A stretch of DNA of 13,805 bases from Bacteroidetes bacterium UBA1947. GTDB taxonomy: Bacteria; Bacteroidota; Bacteroidia; Chitinophagales; Chitinophagaceae. The position numbers and the translations under genes are program-made. The DNA lies in the NCBI GenBank assembly GCA_002336915.1, contig DDET01000033.1:1-13805 (forward strand), in the 5' to 3' direction. Shown here one piece after another: positions 7,368 to 13,434 of this stretch. Position 1 is the first letter of the stretch, and the number at the start of each line of letters is the position of its first letter. Below the pieces are notes generated by a model. The model worked only from the letters and a program-made list of their open reading frames with translations. It ran no database searches and was not told where the DNA came from.

Positions 7368-8639
7368 TTAAGGGAACAATACTCCCCTGTATTTATTTAC
7401 ATCGGCCTGCGGCAGCGTGCCACCGTACTTACTGTTTATTGCGTTGATCACCTGGTTAGCGATCAGTGCATAACCACGCGGTGTAAAATGTAAACCATCG
7501 AGCGAGTAAGCACCGCCTTCCACAAATTTAGGGCTATAGCTTACGCCATTCACCATTACGCCCGGCTCTATAGATTTCAGGTACGCGTTAATATCAACGA
7601 AAGCGAGACCATTTGCTTTGGCTTCTGCCTCAATGAAACTATTGAACTGAGCGATAGCCGTACGCACATACCCTATCTCATCGAGCGAGAGGACCCAGCG
7701 GCCGGGAATAGGTACCGCCTGTGTGCCCCAGTGCGCACACTTTAACGAATCTACAGGCATCTCGAGCAAGAGCATTTCGCCATCTTTGATCTGCCTTACC
7801 GTAGCACCATCCGTCATGTAAAAGCGATTACCGTTATTATCATTTAGGGGTATGGTATTGAAATAGGGCATATCAAGTATATCGGGCACATTTATCAAAA
7901 CACCTTTTGCACCATTCTGCACCATATTCATTACTGCTGCGTGGTAGTTCGTATCAAACATGGCCTCAGGAGTTATATCATTGGTGGAAGGGTCACCGGG
8001 AGGACTGGGATTGCCTATTCCTCCACTCTGTGCGTAGAGGAATACATCAAAAAAGCCTAGCCAAATTGTAAAGAAAGTTGGCTTAATTGCATCACGTGTG
8101 TATTGCAATTGCTGCAAAGGACTAAAACTGAGATCGTGATAAAAGCGGCGTGCAAAGGGCAGCTCGCCGGGCTTTACAAAATCGAGTGTGGCAATATAGT
8201 CCTGCACGATAAAATCTGCCGACCGCATGCCGGGAGTAGCGATGTTATTAAAGGGCTCTTGCGTCACTATCCTGGTGCTGTCGCCGTCTATGTTCCAGTT
8301 GCTTTCTTTCACCGGGCCCAATGATGGTATACCATCGCAACCCGCAGCAATAGCAAGCACATTTTTAGGGTGCGGGAATCCTGATTCGGCGGGAAGCAAA
8401 GGCTGTTTAAAATCACCGCCTCCAACGAGCTTGAACCGGGCCGCCAATATAGCGGCAAGAGAATTTTCCTGTGCGGACCTATATTGGCTGCCATCTGCAA
8501 AGCCGGCTGTATAAGAATCACCGAAAGCCATGTAGCGGGAAAAGTCGGCATTGCCTGCAGTGGGCGCTTTGGGCGAAATGTTGGGCTTGCAAGCCGCAAG
8601 GCCACAAACTATTGCAGTTATTATATAGAGCTTCTTCAT
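7368..8639 (-). CDS. SGNH/GDSL-like hydrolase lipoprotein
   Basis: 423 residues. The N-terminus is a lipoprotein signal with lipobox LAAC (Cys17), so the protein is probably anchored in the outer membrane. SGNH blocks are visible. Block I is AFGDSYTAG with nucleophile Ser42. Block II is probably the Gly of TPGMRS (Gly137). Block V is SLDGLHFTPRGY, with Asp381 and His384 completing the triad. In the expected block III, GxND, the sequence reads WLGFFDVF (193-200), so the Asn that normally helps the oxyanion hole is Phe197. Members of the family cleave ester bonds of lipids or acetylated carbohydrates; the substrate here is unknown. The gene lies 20 bases downstream of the FadL-type gene on the same strand, a probable operon pointing to acyl-chain release and uptake. 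Confidence 0.85.
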   Translation of the reverse strand: MKKLYIITAIVCGLAACKPNISPKAPTAGNADFSRYMAFGDSYTAGFADGSQYRSAQENSLAAILAARFKLVGGGDFKQPLLPAESGFPHPKNVLAIAAGCDGIPSLGPVKESNWNIDGDSTRIVTQEPFNNIATPGMRSADFIVQDYIATLDFVKPGELPFARRFYHDLSFSPLQQLQYTRDAIKPTFFTIWLGFFDVFLYAQSGGIGNPSPPGDPSTNDITPEAMFDTNYHAAVMNMVQNGAKGVLINVPDILDMPYFNTIPLNDNNGNRFYMTDGATVRQIKDGEMLLLEMPVDSLKCAHWGTQAVPIPGRWVLSLDEIGYVRTAIAQFNSFIEAEAKANGLAFVDINAYLKSIEPGVMVNGVSYSPKFVEGGAYSLDGLHFTPRGYALIANQVINAINSKYGGTLPQADVNKYRGVLFP

Positions 8640-8659
8640 TATTTTCTTTTTTCCGGGGT

Positions 8660-9889
8660 TTAAAAATTATATGTTATCCCGATGCCCGGTATGGCAGCCT
8701 TTGCCTGGTACCTCCCGCTGAAATTTGCGGGATCGTAACTACCATCGTGCGCGCTAATTAGCTGGTATTCCATAGCCAGTATTATGTTCAGCTTCTTCAC
8801 CGGATTGTAAGAGAGGCCGCCGTTCAATACAATACGATTTGCATCGGGCAGATCGGGTGAAATGTAACCGGCATGGGCGGGTGTAGGATCGTAAGCAGCA
8901 CCAAGCATTACAGCTATCTTGCCAAAATTGTAATTACCGCCCAGCCTGAATGCCGCAACATTTTTATACAGGCGGGCCTGTTTGCTGTCTTTAAGATTAC
9001 CTGTCTCCTGCGCGAAATCAAAACCAAGCGAATCGTAGCTTTTCCAGCCTACATAGTTTACATCAAACTGCAGTGTTAATGCTTTTGTGGGTTTGTAGCC
9101 TACACCGAGGGATATTACTTTGGGCAGCTTTACACCTGACTTGAATGAGGTATTAGGGAACTGGTCGCTAAGAGAAGTGGGTACAGTAAAAGTAGCCTTG
9201 CCATTATTCACTTTCATATTGACGCCGGAGCGGTATGAAATACCCGCCTGCAAATTGTCGGATAATTTAAAATGAACGCCTGCGTTAAAACCAAAACCTC
9301 CTGCACCACCTTTCAATTGTGCTTGTCCTTCTGTACCATCCATACTGGTAACAGGTAATGCCTGGCGAAGGAGTATGCTGCCGAAGCCGTATACCAAACC
9401 TGCACCTGCCGATATCTTATCGGTGATCTTATAACTGAATGTGGGCTGCACAAAAATGCTTTGCAGTTGGATCTCCTGTATCACGTAACGGCCTGCCCAA
9501 TCATCATCCCATTTGATACCGCTGCCAAATGGTGTATATACCGCAAGGCCAAGGCCTACTTTATTATTTTTCTTCAATGGGCCGCCCAGGTATAGATTAA
9601 AGGGGGTGTAAAGATGCGACTGTGCATCAGCAGTGTAGGTACCTGTAGGAGATTGTACATAACGCGTGTGCGGGCTTAGAAATACGACACCCGCATATGC
9701 CTGCATCCCATCCATATGGGAGATACCACCGGGATTGTAAAATATGGTGGATGCGTCCCAGGTCCAGCCGGTGCCGCCGCCGCCCATGGCCAACTGCCTG
9801 AGCCCCTGCAGATTGAGCTGGAAGCCCCCTGCAAAAGAATGGGCAACAGAGACTATGAGCATAGCTGTGAGAATAAGGAATCTCTTCAT
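8660..9889 (-). CDS. FadL/OMPP1/TodX-family outer-membrane transporter
   Basis: 409 residues. A signal peptide covers about 1-20 (ending HSFAGG), followed by GFQLNLQGLRQLAMGGGGTGW and DASTIFYNPGGIS. These match the N-terminal FadL pattern of a glycine/alanine-rich plug followed by a StxxxNPA segment; here it is NPG (Asn52-Pro53-Gly54). The rest alternates amphipathic strands and ends in an aromatic residue (YNF), as expected for a 14-strand beta barrel inserted by BAM. FadL proteins pass long-chain fatty acids or other hydrophobic compounds across the outer membrane by lateral diffusion. In this window it is first in a two-gene unit with the SGNH lipoprotein, which supports a lipid-related role. 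The specific substrate is not visible. A TAAATTTG element lies just upstream. Confidence 0.9.
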   Translation of the reverse strand: MKRFLILTAMLIVSVAHSFAGGFQLNLQGLRQLAMGGGGTGWTWDASTIFYNPGGISHMDGMQAYAGVVFLSPHTRYVQSPTGTYTADAQSHLYTPFNLYLGGPLKKNNKVGLGLAVYTPFGSGIKWDDDWAGRYVIQEIQLQSIFVQPTFSYKITDKISAGAGLVYGFGSILLRQALPVTSMDGTEGQAQLKGGAGGFGFNAGVHFKLSDNLQAGISYRSGVNMKVNNGKATFTVPTSLSDQFPNTSFKSGVKLPKVISLGVGYKPTKALTLQFDVNYVGWKSYDSLGFDFAQETGNLKDSKQARLYKNVAAFRLGGNYNFGKIAVMLGAAYDPTPAHAGYISPDLPDANRIVLNGGLSYNPVKKLNIILAMEYQLISAHDGSYDPANFSGRYQAKAAIPGIGITYNF

Positions 9890-9917
9890 AAGGGAAATGT
9901 TAATATGCTGTATAGGT

Positions 9918-9925
9918 CAAATTTA
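9918..9925 (-). promoter_or_regulatory. Probable -7 element of the FadL-SGNH operon
   Basis: On the minus strand TAAATTTG (9925-9918) fits TAnnTTTG exactly and would place the transcript start about 22-25 bases before the ATG at 9889. No TTG or TTTG is seen at the -33 spacing, so the promoter is only half supported. Confidence 0.45.
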
Positions 9926-10270
9926 GTTTAAGTTCTCATTAGTAGTAGCGGTGAGCGGTGGTTTTGTTGAGTGGCAGTTTGCTGTCGCTACAAGGGAGAC
10001 CTCTCTGAAGCAAGGACCGTTCGAATATATTAGCCTGAGCAATCATTTCTGCTTTTCCGCTCATAAAGTAATTTCCGGTTTTTGGATGGGTAATGTTGGG
10101 AAATGCCTTCTGGTATTGTCATATGACGTTTTAGTAAAATTTCTGGTCGTTTCTGGTTTGTCTTTTTCAATTGGGACCAGGAGAGAAGTTCTGTTTTTTC
10201 CGGTTTTGCCTTTTATCGACACTTATCGGCTCTTGTTTAAAATCTCATCTTATGAATCCCTCCTCTGCTT

Positions 10271-10306
10271 GTTACTTTCTTTTGTCTTGACACAAAAGAA
10301 AGTAAC
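10271..10306. repeat. 15-bp perfect hairpin, probable dispersed repeat
   Basis: GTTACTTTCTTTTGT (10271-10285) pairs perfectly with ACAAAAGAAAGTAAC (10292-10306) around the six-base loop CTTGAC, and CAAAGAAAAGGTCAAGG follows. From memory this hairpin and its flank recur in many Bacteroidota genomes and create spurious open frames ending in '...LTQKKVTKEKVKA'. I cannot verify the copy number here. Confidence 0.65.
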
Positions 10307-10563
10307 CAAAGAAAAGGTCAAGGCTCCTGGAAAGAAAGCTAAAAATGCTCGTTACGGCCTGAAAAGAGCTATAAGTTCGAGCGGAAAGCAAATCCGGATG
10401 GGAGGAGGACTTTTGTGCTTCAACTATCCATCTTCTTCAGTAGACGGAGCTCTTTTTTAACCGGCCTACACTCCCATTTTATTTCGAATTCTGATTTCTC
10501 TTAACCGGCCTCAATGAGAAGAGTTCTTAACGCTTTCTTTCCAAATGCCGGTCTTTGGGTCGC

Positions 10564-10592
10564 CAACTCTGCCGGAAGGCAGAGTTGTTTTT
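10564..10592 (+). terminator. Terminator-like hairpin without an upstream gene
   Basis: CAACTCTGCC (10564-10573) pairs perfectly with GGCAGAGTTG (10578-10587) around a GGAA tetraloop and is followed by five T. This is the form of a plus-strand intrinsic terminator, yet no gene precedes it on that strand for more than 3 kb (the nearest ends at 7356). It may end an unannotated non-coding RNA or be part of the repeat cluster that follows. Confidence 0.5.
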
Positions 10593-10596
10593 CGGG

Positions 10597-10779
10597 AATG
10601 CCCGAATCGGGCGTGAAAATAAAAATCGGGCATTTCTTAACGGTGTAAGGTCGATGAAAAGCTTATGCAGCTTATCATATGATGATAAAAGTAGCGTGCC
10701 CGATTTGTGCCCGACCATGCGGCCGGGCAGGCCCGAATCGGGCATTTTGTGCCCGACCGATGCCTGTTGTCGGGCATTT
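10597..10779. repeat. Cluster of TGCCCGA repeats in both orientations
   Basis: Seven exact copies of TGCCCGA or its complement lie within 180 bases: forward at 10599, 10697, 10708 and 10750, reverse at 10626, 10738 and 10770, plus two near copies. AATGCCCGAATCGGGC (10597-10612) and GCCCGAATCGGGCATT (10731-10746) form a perfect 16-bp inverted repeat enclosing 118 bases. TTTGTGCCCGACC occurs directly repeated at 10704 and 10746, and TCGGGCATTT three times. Between them is TTATCAT-ATG-ATGATAA near 10674. Confidence 0.75.
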
Positions 10780-10926
10780 GGATAGTTGTGCAATTGAAGA
10801 ATTTCGCCGGTTCATAATAGCGGTTTATTGTTTAATAATATGTGCCTGAGCGTCCGGTTTTTGAGGGCAATGGTTAGGCAACCCGTAAAGTTCCGAAGCA
10901 GTTTTGAGATGGGCAAATTGAAGTTT

Positions 10927-10977
10927 TATGATACCCTTTTTGAAGGGTATCATACCCCCTCGCGGAGGGTATGATAC
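10927..10977. repeat. Two overlapping, mutually exclusive hairpins
   Basis: Hairpin 1 has TATGATACCCTT (10927-10938) paired with AAGGGTATCATA (10943-10954), 12 bp with loop TTTG. Hairpin 2 has GTATCATACCC (10947-10957) paired with GGGTATGATAC (10967-10977), 11 bp around nine bases. Both need bases 10947-10954, so only one can form fully at a time. It is the same decamer written alternately forward and reverse. No adjacent gene explains it. Confidence 0.75.
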
Positions 10978-11222
10978 TGCTATTTTTGAAGTTAAGATGT
11001 TGAGAATGAGGAAGTGTTATAACGGAATGAAAAAGGGGGGAAAAGGCGATGTCAATAACCCTTCAACCGCATCCCAATGAATGCCATTGCAAATGGAGTT
11101 TTATCGGTACCACCGGATGCCGCAAGGGAACATCGGGAGGAACAGGTCATAATTGCCTATGCGAACCTTATAATAATTATAGAATTGGTTGGAATTAACA
11201 ACAATTATGGCTGGCGGCGTTT

Positions 11223-11450
11223 CTACATGTTATATTTCTTACCCTCATCGGTGAGCATAAAAAGATCGGGAGTGGATGGATGGAATTTAATCAGCTTTTG
11301 GGCTGCGAGCTCTTCGAGCAAGGGGTTGAGATTTGCTTTGGGAATATGAAGTTGGCCGATAAGACTGTCAATATGAAGAACGGGGCGCTTATCTGTATAG
11401 AGGAGGCTTATCTCTTTAATTTTTGCTAATACATCGTTTGCTGTGGCCAT
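11223..11450 (-). CDS. Small winged-helix-like protein
   Basis: 75 residues with a sensible composition for a compact DNA-binding domain. An N-terminal helix (ATANDVLAKIKEISLLYTD) is followed by a helix-turn-helix-like segment (VLHIDSLIGQLHIPKANLNPLLEELAAQKLI) and a wing-like end (FHPSTPDLFMLTDEGKKY). The 'LLEELAAQKLIKF...LTDEGKKY' layout is typical of MarR/PadR-like winged helices, but the protein is much shorter than those families. It may be a stand-alone wHTH module of a type common in Bacteroidota. The start is the ATG at 11448-11450; no strong ribosome site or promoter is evident. It stands alone between repeat-rich intervals, so its target is unknown. Coding status is judged from the protein pattern. 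Confidence 0.65.
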   Translation of the reverse strand: MATANDVLAKIKEISLLYTDKRPVLHIDSLIGQLHIPKANLNPLLEELAAQKLIKFHPSTPDLFMLTDEGKKYNM

Positions 11451-11749
11451 GGGCTAAATAACAGAAAAATCAAGCCATAGCGGTATTTAGTATATAGTGG
11501 AAAGTGTGTAGTGAAGACACAGTGTGCAGTACAAATCAGCGGGAACGGACATCCCCCGGACCTCCCGCCGAAAATGCGGGACTGCCGCGCGCAAGGGGGA
11601 ATTTGCCGGTCTAATCTTAAGCTTCGTGCAGATGGTCATCTTTGGTTGCCCGGTAGCAAGCTATGCTGCAAGGCTATGGCTCCGCGCGATAACGCGTGAT
11701 GAATAAATAAATGTAGCTGTACGAACTCTTAAAAGTGGGTGTGGAATTA
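11451..11749. other. Intergenic interval with GC-rich nested hairpin
   Basis: No convincing gene. A structured GC-rich part lies at 11552-11600: CCCGC (11564-11568) pairs with GCGGG (11576-11580), and TCCCCC (11552-11557) could close an outer stem with GGGGGA (11595-11600). The remaining sequence shows short degenerate repeats (TATTTAGTATATAGTGG, GTGTGTAGTG) but no tRNA or known RNA that I recognise. Confidence 0.45.
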
Positions 11750-11781
11750 TTTGTTTAACTAAAATCTATCTCTTACCTTTG
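11750..11781 (+). promoter_or_regulatory. Promoter of rpmH-rnpA-yidD
   Basis: TTTG at 11750-11753, a 20-base spacer, and TACCTTTG at 11774-11781 match the Bacteroidota -33/-7 consensus exactly. The transcript would start near 11785, leaving a leader of about 48 bases before rpmH. That is enough room for autoregulation, though no specific structure is evident. Confidence 0.8.
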
Positions 11782-11832
11782 CACTCCTTTATTGAATTAT
11801 TGTCCTGTGAGAAGGGCTAAAAGCATAAGATT

Positions 11833-11988
11833 ATGAAACGTACATACCAACCACACCGTCGCCGTCGTAAGTCAGTACATGGTTTCCGCCAGCGTATGGA
11901 AACGGCAAATGGCCGTAAAGTACTGGCATCGCGCCGCAAGAAAGGACGTAAGAAACTGACTGTGTCGGACGAACGCCGCCTTAAATAA
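11833..11988 (+). CDS. rpmH: 50S ribosomal protein L34
   Basis: A 51-codon gene. The protein starts MKRTYQPHRRRRKSVHGFR, continues with MxTANGRKVLASRRKKGRKKL and ends TVSDERRLK. These are the highly conserved marks of bacterial L34, a very basic protein of the large ribosomal subunit. Length is slightly above the usual 44-52 residues, as is normal in Bacteroidota. It is the first gene of the rpmH-rnpA-yidD cluster found near the origin of replication in many bacteria. The exact promoter lies at 11750-11781. It ends 19 bases before the proposed ATT start of rnpA. Confidence 0.96.
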   Translation: MKRTYQPHRRRRKSVHGFRQRMETANGRKVLASRRKKGRKKLTVSDERRLK

Positions 11989-12007
11989 AATTTAAAACTC
12001 AACTGCC

Positions 12008-12403
12008 ATTCGTAATACTTTCAAAGCATACGAGCGGCTCAAGCGCGAGCAGCATATTGATACGCTTTTCCAATCCGGGAAAGCGTTTTCTGTTTTTCCC
12101 ATAAGATTCATCTATACTATAGTTCCCCGGGGCGATGAGCTATCGCCTGTACGGGTGGGCTTTTCCGTGCCCAAAAAGCGATTCCGGCTGTCGGTACACC
12201 GGCACAGGATACGCAGGCTACTGGTGGAGGCCTGGCGGCTACAGAAACAGCCCCTATACGAGGCCATACCCAAAGAAAAGCAGTTGCAGTTGTTCCTTAT
12301 CTTTGCAGATGGGACGATACCCGAATATAATGTGGTGGAAAAAGCAGTGGGTATGGGTATAGACAAGTTTATAAAAATGCAGGGGGCAGCAAAAGATGCG
12401 TAA
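12008..12403 (+). CDS. rnpA: Ribonuclease P protein component, apparently with ATT start codon
   Basis: 131 residues if started at the ATT at 12008. RnpA supports the catalytic RNase P RNA in trimming the 5' ends of tRNA precursors. Family marks are FKAYERLKREQHIDTLFQSGKAF at residues 5-27, then VRVGFSVPKKRFRLSVHRHRIRRLLVEAW at about 48-76, the conserved basic RNR-type helix. It reads RHR here, with His in place of the usual Asn. The frame opens only after a TAA at 11993-11995. Between that and the conserved core there is no ATG, GTG or TTG: the codons are AAC TCA ACT GCC ATT CGT AAT ACT TTC AAA. ATT places ERLK at residue 9, as expected for the family. The first GTG (12155) would remove the N-terminal third. 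The gene overlaps yidD by eight bases. A base error in the ATT cannot be excluded. Confidence 0.88.
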   Translation: MRNTFKAYERLKREQHIDTLFQSGKAFSVFPIRFIYTIVPRGDELSPVRVGFSVPKKRFRLSVHRHRIRRLLVEAWRLQKQPLYEAIPKEKQLQLFLIFADGTIPEYNVVEKAVGMGIDKFIKMQGAAKDA

Positions 12404-12617
12404 AATCTTCTCGGTAATATTCATAGGAATCATCAACTTCTACAGGGCATTCATATCGCCGCTGTTCGGGTCGAAATGCCGTTACACGCCTACCTGCAGT
12501 ACCTATGGACTGGAAGCAATAAAAAAGCACGGGCCTTTTAAAGGCGGCTGGATGGCGCTGAAGCGGATAGCAAGCTGCCACCCCTGGGGCGGAAGCGGGT
12601 ATGACCCGGTACCTTAA
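12396..12617 (+). CDS. yidD: Membrane protein insertion efficiency factor YidD
   Basis: 73 residues with the family pattern: a hydrophobic, amphipathic N-terminus (IFSVIFIGIINFYRAFISPLFG), then CRYTPTCSTYGLEAIKKHG with Cys28 and Cys34, then GGWMALKRIASCHPWGGSGYDPVP with Cys61. YidD is a small membrane-associated protein thought to help the YidC insertase. Its ATG overlaps the rnpA stop (ATGCGTAA at 12396-12403), so the two are translationally coupled. In many bacteria yidC comes next; here it does not, and an unrelated hexapeptide protein follows after 111 bases. Length and motifs leave little doubt. Confidence 0.94.
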   Translation: MRKIFSVIFIGIINFYRAFISPLFGSKCRYTPTCSTYGLEAIKKHGPFKGGWMALKRIASCHPWGGSGYDPVP

Positions 12618-12656
12618 AGTAAGAGCGGGAGCGGAAGGAGAGATGCCTCACCCCAA

Positions 12657-12675
12657 CCCTCTCCAAAGGAGAGGG
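12657..12675. repeat. GC-rich hairpin after yidD
   Basis: CCCTCTCC (12657-12664) pairs with GGAGAGGG (12668-12675) around AAA; the flanks CAA and GTTG extend it with one bulge. No T-run follows, so it is not a standard terminator. CTCACCCCAACCCTCTCC followed by the reverse arm is, from memory, a frequent dispersed repeat in Bacteroidota. Confidence 0.55.
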
Positions 12676-12728
12676 AGTTGAAGGTAGGAGCGGGAATAGA
12701 GTATTAATTTGTTTTGAATTTTTGAATT

Positions 12729-13325
12729 ATGTTTTACTCATTTAAAGGTTTTGTACCGGTAGTAGATCCATCATCGTTCGTGCACCCGCAGGCCATTGTG
12801 ACGGGGAACGTGGTGATAGGTAAGGACGTGTATATTGGTCCCGGTGCCGCACTGCGTGGTGACTGGGGCGCTATTGTGATAGAAGATGGCTGTAACGTGC
12901 AGGAAAATTGTACGATACATATGTTCCCGGGAATGACGGTAAGGCTGAAGGAAGGGGCACATATAGGCCATGGCGCCATCATACACGGGGCCACAGTGGG
13001 CCGCAATGTGCTGGTGGGGATGAACTCGGTAGTGATGGATGAAGTGGACATAGGCGATGAGAGCATAATAGGGGCGCTGACCTTTATTAATGCCAATACC
13101 ATCATACCTCCGCGTACGGTATATGCAGGAAATCCAGGCAAGATGATAAAGGAAGTGAGTGATGAAATGCTGGCCTGGAAAACCAAAGGGACGAAGCTAT
13201 ACCAAAGCCTGCCTAAAGATTGTTTTGACAGCCTGGTGGCCTGTGTGCCCCTGTACGAGATGCCTGCGGACCGGCCGAAGCAGGAGACGCTGTATGCTAC
13301 CTGGGAGCAGATAAAGAAAGGGTAA
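12729..13325 (+). CDS. Left-handed beta-helix protein of PaaY / gamma carbonic anhydrase type
   Basis: 198 residues of hexapeptide repeats (about 12-140) forming a left-handed beta helix, then a C-terminal helix region. Visible family features are RGDWG (43-47), NVQENCTIH (56-64) and AHIGHGAIIHG (77-87), giving His64, His81 and His86 as likely zinc ligands at the trimer interface; the AGNPGK turn is at 133-138. Length and the long C-terminal tail resemble PaaY and CaiE more than the shorter YrdA type. PaaY is a thioesterase-like accessory protein in phenylacetate breakdown, while others in the superfamily are carbonic anhydrases. No paa gene is nearby, so the pathway is open and I give no symbol. 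It starts 111 bases after yidD and has a terminator at 13373. Confidence 0.85.
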   Translation: MFYSFKGFVPVVDPSSFVHPQAIVTGNVVIGKDVYIGPGAALRGDWGAIVIEDGCNVQENCTIHMFPGMTVRLKEGAHIGHGAIIHGATVGRNVLVGMNSVVMDEVDIGDESIIGALTFINANTIIPPRTVYAGNPGKMIKEVSDEMLAWKTKGTKLYQSLPKDCFDSLVACVPLYEMPADRPKQETLYATWEQIKKG

Positions 13326-13337
13326 ACCCTCTCCCCG

Positions 13338-13353
13338 CCTCCCTGAAGGGAGG
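13338..13353. repeat. Short hairpin after the hexapeptide gene
   Basis: CCTCCC (13338-13343) pairs with GGGAGG (13348-13353) around TGAA, 12 bases after the stop codon. It is not followed by T residues. It resembles the other GC-rich hairpins in the window and may be a dispersed repeat or a stabiliser of the transcript end. Confidence 0.5.
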
Positions 13354-13372
13354 TGACAGTTTGATAAGTTTT

Positions 13373-13399
13373 AAGGCTCCGGATGGAGCCTTTTGTGTT
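13373..13399 (+). terminator. Rho-independent terminator of the hexapeptide gene
   Basis: AAGGCTCC (13373-13380) pairs perfectly with GGAGCCTT (13385-13392) around GGAT and is followed by TTGTGTT. It lies about 50 bases after the stop codon of the gene ending at 13325. Confidence 0.75.
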
Positions 13400-13434
13400 A
13401 GTTATCATTGGGCGTGCCCATTGCGAGAATTGTT

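Larger units (their letters stand above)
9930..11222. other. 1.3-kb gene-poor, palindrome-rich interval
   Basis: No convincing coding region is present between the FadL promoter and the small winged-helix gene. The longest open frames read through palindromic repeats and have atypical composition. What it holds, in order, is: a region of short imperfect direct repeats such as TTTCCGGTTTT (10072 and 10197); a 15-bp hairpin (10271-10306); TTAACCGGCCT repeated at 10457 and 10501; a terminator-like hairpin (10564-10592); a cluster of TGCCCGA heptamers (10597-10779); and a pair of overlapping hairpins (10927-10977). About 250 bases before the next gene (10978-11222) show nothing I can name. Confidence 0.7.

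Noticed and set aside
9951..10460. 169-codon open frame on the plus strand
   Set aside because: It runs through the 15-bp hairpin (translated as LLSFVLTQKKVTKE) and repeat-rich sequence, has a patchy Cys/Ser/Phe-rich composition and no recognisable domain. Such frames are usual by-products of this repeat type.
10597..10779. Possible CRISPR array
   Set aside because: The repeats are only 7-16 bases, occur in both orientations and have irregular spacing, unlike CRISPR repeats and spacers. No cas gene is in the window.
10527..10793. 88-codon frame on the minus strand and its plus-strand counterpart
   Set aside because: Both simply translate the TGCCCGA repeat island; the symmetry of the repeats keeps both frames open.
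12155..12403. GTG start for rnpA at 12155
   Set aside because: It would drop 49 residues including the conserved ERLK and SGK segments, which are clearly coding in the same frame upstream.
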